DNA of 30,671 nt from NCBI GenBank assembly GCA_046302815.1, contig JBKCHO010000037.1:1-30671 (forward strand), in the 5' to 3' direction. This DNA is from JALRAP01 sp046302815 (GTDB lineage: Bacteria; Bacteroidota; Bacteroidia; AKYH767-A; OLB10). Below are positions 17,279 through 25,285 of this stretch, piece after piece; position 1 is the first letter of the stretch; each line of letters opens with the position of its first letter. Below the pieces are notes generated by a model. The model was not told the DNA's origin. It searched no databases and was given only the letters and a program-made list of their open reading frames with translations. A program made the position numbers and the translations under genes.

Positions 17279-18355
17279 TTAGATCTGATTCAAAATATCT
17301 ATAACCAAATTCTGTTGAATCAGACTCAAATCATGATATAGTGGTAAACAAACTACACATTTTGAGACATTCTCAGCAATTTCCATAACAGTTGCATTCC
17401 TTTGAAAAACTCGATTTAAAGAGGGATAAAAATATCTTCGTGGAAAAATGTTTCTTTCATTCATCCTGGAAATCATGGCCTCAAGTGTTGATTCAGAATC
17501 AAACACAATTGGATAATAACTGTAATTCCATTGAATATTAAAAGGTACAGATGGCTTCTTAATTTTAATGTTTTCAATAGATGTATTGTAAATGTCAATC
17601 AGTTGTTTTCTGGAATCAAGGATAACCTGCATGTGAGGAAGCACGGCTAGACCCATAGCAGCATTCACCTCGCTCATTTTTCCATTGATTCCTAATCCAT
17701 AAAAGTCTGTTGGACCGTTGTGTCCAAAATTATGTGAATAGAATATTTTATTAAACAAGTCAGAATCCTTACAAAAGACCCCACCTCCCTCTGCTGTGTG
17801 AAAGATTTTTGTTGCGTGAAAACTACATGTTGAGAGATCGCCGAATTCAAAAATAGACTTTCCGTGAATGCGCACACCGAAGGCATGAGCAGCATCGTAG
17901 ATAACCTTTAAATCATGCTTTTTTGCAATGGCATCGATCTTTAAAACATCGCAGGGAATACCATACACATGCGTAGCAAGTATGCAAGTGGTTTTTTCTG
18001 TTATTGCGTTTTCAATTTTATCAGCATCAATATTAAATGTATTAGGATCAATGTCTACATATACAGGACTACAGCCTTCCCATAAAATGGAGGAGGAAGT
18101 TGCAACATAGCTAAAAGGAGTGGTTATAATCTCACCACCACCACCAAGTAACTTTACAGCTATTTGCAATGGAATGGTCCCGTTATTCATCAATAAAAAT
18201 GATTGGTCTCGAATGTCCAAATAACTTAAAATATCCGCTTCAAGTTTTTGCACTAACTCGCCTCTGTTTGTCAGCCACCTATTAGCATAAGCTATCTTAA
18301 GATGATCAATGTACTCTTCCAATGGAGGCAAAAAGGATTTAGTTACGGGTATCAT
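17279..18355 (-). CDS. DegT/DnrJ/EryC1-type PLP-dependent sugar aminotransferase
   Basis: 358 residues, normal length for the family. It begins with IPVTKSFLPPLEEY and WLTNRGELV (27-35), typical of VioA/FdtB-type nucleotide-sugar aminotransferases. NNGTIPLQIAV (57-67) binds the PLP phosphate, Asp154 in YDAAHAFG pairs with the pyridine nitrogen, and Lys183 in SFHATKIFHTAEGG is the Schiff-base lysine. It should turn a 4-keto (or 3-keto) 6-deoxy sugar nucleotide into the amino sugar, with glutamate as donor. The acetyltransferase follows 43 bases downstream, forming a pair. The 4,6-dehydratase that supplies the keto sugar is not in the window. The ATG start overlaps the upstream stop as ATGA. 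Confidence 0.9.
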   Translation of the reverse strand: MIPVTKSFLPPLEEYIDHLKIAYANRWLTNRGELVQKLEADILSYLDIRDQSFLLMNNGTIPLQIAVKLLGGGGEIITTPFSYVATSSSILWEGCSPVYVDIDPNTFNIDADKIENAITEKTTCILATHVYGIPCDVLKIDAIAKKHDLKVIYDAAHAFGVRIHGKSIFEFGDLSTCSFHATKIFHTAEGGGVFCKDSDLFNKIFYSHNFGHNGPTDFYGLGINGKMSEVNAAMGLAVLPHMQVILDSRKQLIDIYNTSIENIKIKKPSVPFNIQWNYSYYPIVFDSESTLEAMISRMNERNIFPRRYFYPSLNRVFQRNATVMEIAENVSKCVVCLPLYHDLSLIQQNLVIDILNQI

Positions 18356-19506
18356 AAGTAATGATTTATAATTTTTAACCTCTTTTTCATTTGATTGTCA
18401 AGATCAATATGATGAATAAGCTTATTACGACCACTTTCAGCGATATGGGAAACCGAAACATTACCATCTAAGATGTTTTCAATGGCCTTAACGATTTGAT
18501 AAGTGTCGGTGGAAATCCTTAAATAATCTACACCGTCAATTAAATTTAATGTTTTGGCGTTATCCCATTCATCAGTAACCATCATCATACACCCACTGTT
18601 GACAGCATGCAAAACACTCCCAGTAGGGAAACCGTCGAAAGATCCACATCCTAAAACATGACTACGATTAGGAGAAAGTATTATGTCATACTTAGAAAAT
18701 GTAGCAGCGATTTTATCAGGCAATAATTCACTGATGAATTCAATATTTTCACAATTTACAATTAAGTCATCTTTACAAAAACCACCAACAACAGCAAAAG
18801 AAATTCTATTGTCATTCTCGAAATGCTTGGCAACCTTGTTAAAAACATCAAATCCTTTGTCAAAACCTTTACTAGAGTACTTGTGCGAATAAAAAACAAC
18901 TTTGACTACTTCTCTTTTCCTTGGAAAAAAATCAACTGTAGGCAAGTTCAATGGTGCGCCATATATATATGTGCACTTATCTTTGTCAATCTTGAATTTA
19001 CTAGTAATATATTCATAAACATGTGGCATATTCACAATGACATGACGAAAATATTTTGAAGAGAAGAATCTCGCAAGATTTTCTTCAACTTTTTCGTCAA
19101 ACATTTTAAATCCACCTCCAGGATATAAAGTAAAAACAAATGGAATATGCATACTTTCAAATACAGGAAAAACCTTTACAAGGTTATTGTAGAACAAGCA
19201 GTAGCCAAGCTTTGAATTAAAAATGTTGTTCAAACCCACATGCATTAACTTCCCACTATGTTCAGGATATGCCAACTTAAAATCAGAAACCCACTGTTTA
19301 TTAAAGTAATTTGAGGAGTCATAAAAATTATTGGCAATTACCAAAGTGTTATTTATATTTTTTAAGTAATAAACATATTCGTTGTACCGCCAGTCACTGA
19401 ATGGGTTTGGGAAAATGTCATCGAAAATCAAAAAATCGCAATCTAAACGAATCTTTTGAGACAAAAAATCGGATAATTTATTGTTAAAAAAATGAAAAAA
19501 TCTCAA
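18352..19506 (-). CDS. Divergent GT-B glycosyltransferase
   Basis: 384 residues without a clear family name. The C-terminal half resembles a GT4 donor domain: VVFYSHKYSSKGFDKGFDVF (203-222) looks like the G/K loop region, followed by AVVGGFCKDD, by a stretch where the subsite helix is expected, and by SFDGFPTGSVLHAVNSGC in place of the E(x7)E segment, with the Glu residues absent. The N-terminal half is aromatic and Asn-rich. The start is TTG at 19506; two in-frame TAA codons lie just upstream and the first internal Met is residue 88. A run of eight A precedes it, which may help ribosome binding in this phylum. AT-rich like the three genes after it. Ends in an ATGA overlap. Confidence 0.68.
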   Translation of the reverse strand: MRFFHFFNNKLSDFLSQKIRLDCDFLIFDDIFPNPFSDWRYNEYVYYLKNINNTLVIANNFYDSSNYFNKQWVSDFKLAYPEHSGKLMHVGLNNIFNSKLGYCLFYNNLVKVFPVFESMHIPFVFTLYPGGGFKMFDEKVEENLARFFSSKYFRHVIVNMPHVYEYITSKFKIDKDKCTYIYGAPLNLPTVDFFPRKREVVKVVFYSHKYSSKGFDKGFDVFNKVAKHFENDNRISFAVVGGFCKDDLIVNCENIEFISELLPDKIAATFSKYDIILSPNRSHVLGCGSFDGFPTGSVLHAVNSGCMMMVTDEWDNAKTLNLIDGVDYLRISTDTYQIVKAIENILDGNVSVSHIAESGRNKLIHHIDLDNQMKKRLKIINHYL

Positions 19507-19586
19507 TTCGTTTTTTTTAAGTCGTTATTATTGAAAAATTTATTTAAATAATACTTTCAAGAATCCATGAGAAAAAATGACAAGTC
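19507..19586. other. Intergenic gap between wzt and the AT-rich cassette
   Basis: An 80-base AT-rich gap, the widest in the upstream half of the operon. It contains a run of eight T on the plus strand (A on the message) just ahead of the TTG start at 19506. No clear hairpin terminator or promoter is seen. It marks the border between the export genes and the AT-rich cassette. Confidence 0.4.
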
Positions 19587-20864
19587 TCATAATGCCAATT
19601 GATTAAACTCCCATTTCCACTTAGGTCTAGTGAGACCATTCCAAGGCCCCAAATATCTACCTCGACCAATCAAATCCTCATCAAAGTTCACAACTAATGC
19701 ATCATTAACCTCCATAAGCACTGTATTATAATCCTCTACAGCAAGGAATATAAATCGATAAATTCCTGAATTAAAAAAATTCGCTGGAATATTACAAACA
19801 TAAAGGAATTCACCAGTTGAAAGCGATTGATTAGATCCATCTTCTACAAGTGATGGACATGATAAAACATGTTCATCATTAGGACCAAGAACTATAAATG
19901 TAAGGTTTAACTCCATTTTTCTTAAAGTACTGAAACTAATGAGTATTTTGAAAGAATCACTGATGAAAATATCATCCCTCCCATTATTTGTCTCAATCCA
20001 AAGGCCCTTCAATACAAACCCGTTATTTATTTTTCCAATTTGTTTTCCCTCATAGGTGGTTTTTTGTTTTTCACTTGAGGCATATGCATCAACGACATCC
20101 TTAATAAAACCGTATTTGGCAATTTCACCATTACTAATCAAAACCGCCTTGTTACAGATTTTCTGAAGTGCTGACATATTGTGACTAACAAATAAAACCG
20201 TTCTGCCTTCTGATGTGCTAACATCCTTCATTCTACCTAGACACTTCTTTTGGAATTCGGCATCGCCAACAGCCAAGACCTCATCCACTATAAGAATTTC
20301 GCTTTCAAGGTGAGCGGCAACGGCAAATGCCAAACGCACATACATACCACTGCTGTAACGCTTAACAGGAGTATCTACATACCTTTCTACACCACTGAAA
20401 TCAACTATCTCATCAAATTTTCTGTCAATTTCATGTTTTCGCATTCCTAAAATTGATCCGTTAAGGTAAATATTCTCTCGACCGGTAAGCTCAGGGTGAA
20501 AACCCGTTCCTACCTCAAGCAGACTAGCCACCCGACCCTTCATGCGAACGCGTCCCGTACTGGGGGCAGTAATTCGAGATAATATCTTTAACAAAGTGCT
20601 TTTCCCTGCACCATTCTTTCCAATAATGCCCAACACCTCTCCCTGCTCCACATCAAATGAAACATCCTTCAAACTATATACAACATCCGTGTCACCTTTG
20701 GTGGAACGGTCATTAACTTGTCCGATCTTCAAATAAGGATCCTCTTTACCCAATACCTTTGTTACCCACCACCGATTCACATCAGCAGAAAGTGCACCAG
20801 TACCGATTTCCCCTAGTCGATAAACCTTGGATACATGTTCTACACTGATGACCTTTTTAACCAT
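19587..20864 (-). CDS. wzt: ABC transporter ATPase with C-terminal glycan-binding domain (Wzt)
   Basis: 425 residues. Walker A is GKNGAGKST (82-90), the signature motif YSSGMYVRLA (170-179), Walker B LIVDEV (191-196) and the H-loop His228 in FVSHNM. From about residue 285 an extra beta-rich domain follows, the Wzt C-terminal domain that in known O-antigen exporters binds the non-reducing end of the chain and sets substrate choice. With the permease just upstream (5 bases between the genes) it should energise export of the finished glycan across the inner membrane. Base composition shifts within the gene: 35 G+C in 20521-20580 (ATPase part) against 18 in 19921-19980 (C-domain). ATG start. Confidence 0.95.
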   Translation of the reverse strand: MVKKVISVEHVSKVYRLGEIGTGALSADVNRWWVTKVLGKEDPYLKIGQVNDRSTKGDTDVVYSLKDVSFDVEQGEVLGIIGKNGAGKSTLLKILSRITAPSTGRVRMKGRVASLLEVGTGFHPELTGRENIYLNGSILGMRKHEIDRKFDEIVDFSGVERYVDTPVKRYSSGMYVRLAFAVAAHLESEILIVDEVLAVGDAEFQKKCLGRMKDVSTSEGRTVLFVSHNMSALQKICNKAVLISNGEIAKYGFIKDVVDAYASSEKQKTTYEGKQIGKINNGFVLKGLWIETNNGRDDIFISDSFKILISFSTLRKMELNLTFIVLGPNDEHVLSCPSLVEDGSNQSLSTGEFLYVCNIPANFFNSGIYRFIFLAVEDYNTVLMEVNDALVVNFDEDLIGRGRYLGPWNGLTRPKWKWEFNQLAL

Positions 20865-20869
20865 GTTTT

Positions 20870-21751
20870 CTATACCGTATCAATAAAATCCTTTTCAACC
20901 CTGTTAAACAAAAATATGCCAACAATAAACAATAAAATGGAAAATGAAATCGCATATGCAATTCCAACCCAACTAAAACTTCCTGTACCCAAAATAAACA
21001 AACGAAAACCCTCCATAATAGTTGTCAATGGATTCAATTTCAAAAACCATTGGTACTTGTCAGGTGCTGAACTCAATGGGTAAATGACTGGCGTAGCATA
21101 CATGAATAATGTCATTCCAAAACCGACTAAAAAACTCAAATCGCGATATTTGGTCGTCATAGATGAAACAACCATTCCAGCCGAAAGCCCCAAAACAGCC
21201 ATTAATATAATCAAAACAGGTATTAGTAGCAATCCCCAACCCAAAGGCGGGTTAAATCCATACAAAAATGTATAAACCAATATCAAAATAACCAACAATA
21301 GAAATTGAACTCCGAACTTTATAAGGTTACTTAACACCAATGACAATGGCATTACCAATCTCGGAAAATACACCTTACCAAAAATAGGCGCATTCGTTCT
21401 AAAGATGTTGCCTGTACCTACCAAACAATCATTAAAATAATTCCATGCAATAACTCCTGTCAAATAGAATAGTGGCTGCGGTAGTCCATCAGTACTCAAT
21501 GCAGCCAAATTTCCAAAAATGACTGTAAAGGTAAATGTGGTAAAAAGAGGCTGAATAAAAAACCAAAGAGGACCCAAAATGGTTTGTTTGTAAAATGATG
21601 TAATATCCCTCTTGACCAAAATGAACAATAAATCACGATAGTTCCAAATCGACTTGAAATCCACAAAAAAAAGTGATCGCTTGGACTCAATCACCAAGTC
21701 CCAATCATTGTCTTCCTGTATATTATCCTGCGTGCTTTGCAACTGATGCAT
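20870..21751 (-). CDS. wzm: ABC-2 type polysaccharide export permease (Wzm)
   Basis: 293 residues. An amphipathic N-terminal segment with WNYRDLLFILVKRDI is followed by TILGPLWFFIQPL (about residues 58-70), the conserved loop of ABC-2 glycan permeases, then six hydrophobic helices ending with a short cytoplasmic tail. Two copies should form the channel with Wzt dimers in the inner membrane and export a lipid-linked glycan made in the cytoplasm. The ATG at 21751 overlaps the end of the upstream GT-C gene by 29 bases, so the pair is likely coupled. The family identity is firm; the exact polymer is not known. Confidence 0.94.
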   Translation of the reverse strand: MHQLQSTQDNIQEDNDWDLVIESKRSLFFVDFKSIWNYRDLLFILVKRDITSFYKQTILGPLWFFIQPLFTTFTFTVIFGNLAALSTDGLPQPLFYLTGVIAWNYFNDCLVGTGNIFRTNAPIFGKVYFPRLVMPLSLVLSNLIKFGVQFLLLVILILVYTFLYGFNPPLGWGLLLIPVLIILMAVLGLSAGMVVSSMTTKYRDLSFLVGFGMTLFMYATPVIYPLSSAPDKYQWFLKLNPLTTIMEGFRLFILGTGSFSWVGIAYAISFSILLFIVGIFLFNRVEKDFIDTV

Positions 21752-23060
21752 TTTTAAGTCCTTTATTCAAATTCGATTTACATAATCCAAAAATCAGGAA
21801 AGTTGTGAAAATAACATTAACCGGAGCATAAACACTATTAAATCTCAATCCAGTATATAGTCCGATTGATGTAATTGATATGGCAGCAAACAACATTATA
21901 AGTATCCATGTTGACCAATAGTAAATTGAGTTGGCTGTAAATTGATGTGTCAACAAAGCGAATATTCCAAGGAGCAACCCTATCAAATATAAAACACGAA
22001 AAATCGTTCCAATTGCCTCCAATGAACCGGACTTTTCTGTTTGTGGAATTGGATTGATGCCACAGTACCATTTCCAGAGAGCCATTTTAAAAAGAAAAAA
22101 AACATCATTTTCACCCAGGTATCTAAGGGTGGCTTCTTGCATAATAGAGCTGTTTTGAATTGGATTGGAACCTAATTTCGCAAGCAGATCGCTGTAACGA
22201 GTTACATTTAATCCTTCATCAAGAAGGTCTCCTTGTGTATTGGTATGTTTAATCAAAACCTTGTCATTCCATGATTTCGAAAATACAGCTCCTTGAGATG
22301 ATGTCATAAACATTCCATGATTGAAAACCAGTTCATTTCGCAAAGGCCATGATAGTAAAATTACGACAAAGATAACAAAGGATACAATCGAGAAGTAAAT
22401 CCCATCGAATTGACATGCCTTTACCAAGGTAACTACCAAAATGAAAAAAACGAAGAATATCACAACAGGATGTGACATAACTGCTAAACCACCAAAAATC
22501 ATTACACAACATGTCGCCAACCTCGAATGAGTAATCATAGAATACAAAAATGAACCCGTCAGAAGCACTAAAAGAAAAGCTGTAAGATTTTCAGACAAAA
22601 AGGCCATGCTGTATTTCATATAATGGGGCTCAATGGCCAATAAACACAAAACAACTCCAGGAGTTATCGTGGCCAAATCCATACTTCGCAATATCAGGTA
22701 TGCAAACCCAAGTAACAGTCCCTCGAAAGCCAATTTCAAAACCAGTTGCAAATGAGGATTGGAAGTGATCTCCATCCAAACCGATAATACGAATGGCCAA
22801 AGCGGTGGACGCCAGGTGGCGGAGGCGGTGTGTGGACTGGTGGCGGCGGCGGTAGGCGATGAATCAACTAAATCTAAATTAGTTTGATTCATTATAGGAC
22901 TATCAGCATAAATATTGTGTGAAGCTAGGTTTTGGGCGATGATGTAGTAATGACCTGCGTCGCCGCTTTGGGGAGCTTTTGTGTCAGTCTGAATAAACAA
23001 ATAGCACCTTGTCAGGATATACAATAGAACCGCAAACCCAATCCATAAACGATTACGCAT
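21723..23060 (-). CDS. GT-C membrane glycosyltransferase (GT39/ArnT-like)
   Basis: 445 residues with about ten hydrophobic segments. After the first helix, QSGDAGHYYIIAQNLASHN (31-49) is the periplasmic loop with the catalytic-type Asp34 found in PMT/ArnT-like enzymes, which use lipid-phosphate-linked sugars on the outer face of the inner membrane. RPPLWPFVLSV (84-94) continues the family pattern. Between them residues 68-82 are Ala/Ser/Thr/Pro-rich and encoded by a GC-rich patch. Role: it might add a side sugar to the exported glycan or modify the lipid carrier. A Wzy-like polymerase is an alternative, but the D-x-x-H/Y loop argues for GT-C. ATG start, 8-base overlap with neuC. Confidence 0.72.
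   Translation of the reverse strand: MRNRLWIGFAVLLYILTRCYLFIQTDTKAPQSGDAGHYYIIAQNLASHNIYADSPIMNQTNLDLVDSSPTAAATSPHTASATWRPPLWPFVLSVWMEITSNPHLQLVLKLAFEGLLLGFAYLILRSMDLATITPGVVLCLLAIEPHYMKYSMAFLSENLTAFLLVLLTGSFLYSMITHSRLATCCVMIFGGLAVMSHPVVIFFVFFILVVTLVKACQFDGIYFSIVSFVIFVVILLSWPLRNELVFNHGMFMTSSQGAVFSKSWNDKVLIKHTNTQGDLLDEGLNVTRYSDLLAKLGSNPIQNSSIMQEATLRYLGENDVFFLFKMALWKWYCGINPIPQTEKSGSLEAIGTIFRVLYLIGLLLGIFALLTHQFTANSIYYWSTWILIMLFAAISITSIGLYTGLRFNSVYAPVNVIFTTFLIFGLCKSNLNKGLKNASVAKHAG
22808..22861. repeat. GC-rich GGC/GGT triplet-like low-complexity patch inside the GT-C gene
   Basis: The plus strand here is dominated by GGC, GGT and GGA triplets. On the coding strand it encodes the Ala/Thr/Ser/Pro-rich stretch at about residues 68-82 of the GT-C enzyme. 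It contains three successive GCC codons and stands out sharply from the AT-rich flanks. It looks like a slippage-prone insertion into the first periplasmic loop; the reading frame is kept. Confidence 0.5.
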
Positions 23061-24192
23061 GGCTCAATTTGATATCCAGGAACCGCTTTTGCGACTCGGT
23101 GTTCCAAGTCGATTTGTTTTGTAAGGTTTGGATGAATCGTTTATCGCTGGATCCAGCACCGAAGTTGTGCATGGAAGGGAATCGATTCGCTTCAACAGCG
23201 TCTTTAATACCCTTCAATATCGAACCGATTTCATAACTGCAATGGACGATATTGGGATTATCCGAACGACCCGATTGCCTGCTGCCTACATTCACGGTTG
23301 GTATTCCATAAAACGGCGCCTCCCGGATTCCAGCACTACTGTTGCCCAAAATGAATCGACTATTGCGGAGCAGCGTCAAGAATGATTCAAAGCGAATCGA
23401 AGGGAATACACGGAATCTTGAATCTCCATTCAAAGCATGGATGGATTCAAGGATGAAATCAGAGCCCATGTCGTTATTGGGATACACCACCACATAATTT
23501 AAACCACTTTGACGGGCTGCTTCAAACAGATTATCCGAAGCAAACTTCATTTGATTCAATTCGGTAGTTACGGGGTGGAACATGATGATGCCATATGCAT
23601 CAAAAGGGATCTCGTAATGGTGGTTTACCTCATCCAATGAGGGCAATTCGGTCGACGCCATCACATCCATATCCGGGGAACCAATCACATGAATGGAATT
23701 GGGTAGCTCCCCCATCTGCACCAATCGGGCAGCCGCCTCGTCATTGGATACAAAATGTAAATGCGACATCTTGGTGACGGCATGGCGTATCAACTCATCC
23801 ACAGTTCCCGAGACCTCACCTCCTTCGATGTGTGCCACCAGAATGTTGTTCAAGGCACCAACGATGGAACCGGCCAACGTCTCGATGCGGTCACCATGAA
23901 CCACCAGTAAATCGGGACGACTATGTTGAACATAGGCAGATAGCCCTTCAATGGTCTTGGCCATGGTGGTATCCATCCCTGATCCTGCTTGATGATTGGC
24001 GAAGCCATGGATATTGGTAAAACCAGATTTCTCAATTTCGTGAAAGGTATAACCGTATTGCTCCTGCAGGTGCATTCCCGTTGCAAATATGGACACATCG
24101 AAGCCGGGAGTGGCGTTGCAGATGCGGATCAACGACTTCAACTTGCCGAAGTCGGCCCGGGTACCAGTTAAGAAAAGGATCTTCTTATTCAA
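23053..24192 (-). CDS. neuC: UDP-N-acetylglucosamine 2-epimerase, hydrolysing (NeuC)
   Basis: 379 residues. It converts UDP-GlcNAc to ManNAc and UDP, the first step of sialic acid synthesis. FLTGTRADFGKLKSL (7-21), VVHGDRIETLAG (97-108) and AHIEGGEVSGT (120-130) are the conserved substrate and catalytic segments. GNSSAGIREAP and GSRQSGR later on bind UDP. From memory the text follows the Campylobacter jejuni NeuC protein closely, more than the LegG type. The start is TTG at 24192, overlapping the neuB stop by 8 bases; the next Met is residue 40, after the first motif, so TTG is required. Cytoplasmic. Confidence 0.9.
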   Translation of the reverse strand: MNKKILFLTGTRADFGKLKSLIRICNATPGFDVSIFATGMHLQEQYGYTFHEIEKSGFTNIHGFANHQAGSGMDTTMAKTIEGLSAYVQHSRPDLLVVHGDRIETLAGSIVGALNNILVAHIEGGEVSGTVDELIRHAVTKMSHLHFVSNDEAAARLVQMGELPNSIHVIGSPDMDVMASTELPSLDEVNHHYEIPFDAYGIIMFHPVTTELNQMKFASDNLFEAARQSGLNYVVVYPNNDMGSDFILESIHALNGDSRFRVFPSIRFESFLTLLRNSRFILGNSSAGIREAPFYGIPTVNVGSRQSGRSDNPNIVHCSYEIGSILKGIKDAVEANRFPSMHNFGAGSSDKRFIQTLQNKSTWNTESQKRFLDIKLSHA

Positions 24193-25216
24193 TATCGCTC
24201 CAATCGATATGTGTATCGGAGGGCAAATCCGATTTGGCTTGCTTACCTAAAATACCATTGAAATACTCTGCTAAAATAGGACCTGTACCTGGGCGCTTCA
24301 CCCAAAGGTTTTCTTTGCTGAATGCTTCACCCTTGGCAACGGGCCTGATGGTAACCACCGTGGCAAAGGCGAAGTCGATGGTGACTTGCTCTTCCTGAGC
24401 CGCTTGTTTTTGTCCACCCAACATGGCATGTATCCGCTTCGAATTCCGTATAAGTTCAGCACACGCGTGTTCATCCATCGAACAAACGATGTCAGGACCC
24501 GGCCGGTTCATGTGATCGGTGAAATGTCGCTCCAGCAAACTGGCACCTAGTGCAACTGCGGCATAACAGGCTTCATTGCCCAAGGTATGATCACTAAGTC
24601 CAACCGGGATGTCGGGAAAAGCCTCCATCATTTGTTGCATGGCACCGAGACGAACCAGATGGTCTGGAGTTGGATAGAGGTTGGTGGTGTGCATGAGCGC
24701 CAATGGGGTTCCATACGATTGAACGATGTCAACTGTTTTGCGAACACTGGCCAAATCGTTCATGCCGGTACTGATGATCATGGGCTTGCCCCAAGCAGCG
24801 ATATGATGAATCAACGGATGGTTGTTGCATTCACCCGATCCGATCTTGAAACCTGGCACATCCATCCGTTGCAGACGATCTGCGGCCGCACGGGAAAAGG
24901 GTGTGGAAATGAAAATCATTCCCTTTGATTGCACATAGCGCATCAACTCCCATTCCTCATCCTCGCTCAATGCGCATCGTTCCATGATTTCATATATGGA
25001 GACGGTGGCATTACCGGGAATGACTTTCTTAGCAGCAGCACTCATCTCGTCGCTCACCACATGTGTTTGGTGTTTGACCACCTCCACCCCTGCCCGTTGA
25101 GCTGCATCCACCATCTCCTTAGCGGTTTGCAACGACCCTTCGTGGTTGATGCCAATTTCAGCAATCACCAGAGGTGCATGAGAGGATGAAACGATTCTAT
25201 TGAAGAGCTTGAACAA
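24185..25216 (-). CDS. neuB: N-acetylneuraminate synthase (NeuB)
   Basis: 343 residues. It condenses ManNAc with phosphoenolpyruvate to N-acetylneuraminic acid. The TIM-barrel domain has AEIGINHEG (19-27), KHQTHVV (48-54, where legionaminic and pseudaminic synthases usually have KFQ), KIGSGECNN, IISTGMN and the GPDIVCSMD stretch; the C-terminal SAF domain starts at about residue 285 and contains WVKRPGTG. These follow the C. jejuni NeuB1 (Neu5Ac) type as I recall it. The start is TTG at 25216: an in-frame stop lies 15 bases upstream, and the first ATG (residue 35) would remove the PEP-binding motif. A heptanucleotide repeat occupies the gap to neuA. Confidence 0.92.
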   Translation of the reverse strand: MFKLFNRIVSSSHAPLVIAEIGINHEGSLQTAKEMVDAAQRAGVEVVKHQTHVVSDEMSAAAKKVIPGNATVSIYEIMERCALSEDEEWELMRYVQSKGMIFISTPFSRAAADRLQRMDVPGFKIGSGECNNHPLIHHIAAWGKPMIISTGMNDLASVRKTVDIVQSYGTPLALMHTTNLYPTPDHLVRLGAMQQMMEAFPDIPVGLSDHTLGNEACYAAVALGASLLERHFTDHMNRPGPDIVCSMDEHACAELIRNSKRIHAMLGGQKQAAQEEQVTIDFAFATVVTIRPVAKGEAFSKENLWVKRPGTGPILAEYFNGILGKQAKSDLPSDTHIDWSDIE

Positions 25217-25220
25217 TATA

Positions 25221-25236
25221 TTTACGATTTACGATT
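25221..25236. repeat. Short TTTACGA heptamer direct repeat upstream of neuB
   Basis: TTTACGA occurs twice in tandem (25221-25227, 25228-25234) followed by TT, immediately upstream of the neuB TTG start. On the message it forms the leader of neuB. It shares its 7-base period with the CCTACTA array next to it. Confidence 0.6.
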
Positions 25237-25243
25237 AAAACTA

Positions 25244-25285
25244 CCCACCACCTACTACCTACTACCTACTACCTACCACCCACTC
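25244..25285. repeat. Tandem 7-base repeat (CCTACTA) covering the neuA stop codon
   Basis: Three perfect CCTACTA units (25251-25271), one CCTACCA (25272-25278) and degenerate units on both sides (CCCACCA, CCCACTC) make about six copies. On the coding strand the unit supplies the last neuA codons (GTA GGT AGT AGG) and its TAG stop at 25262-25264. A unit gain or loss would shift the frame of the neuA end and change the spacing to neuB. Confidence 0.8.

Noticed and set aside
24185..25216. Legionaminic or pseudaminic acid synthase instead of NeuB
   Set aside because: KHQTH replaces the KFQ of those enzymes as I recall them, the text follows the Neu5Ac synthase type, and no LegB/LegC or PseB/PseC pair stands beside it; not fully excluded without a search.
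25244..25285. CRISPR-like array
   Set aside because: Units are only 7 bases with no spacers; it is a simple tandem repeat.
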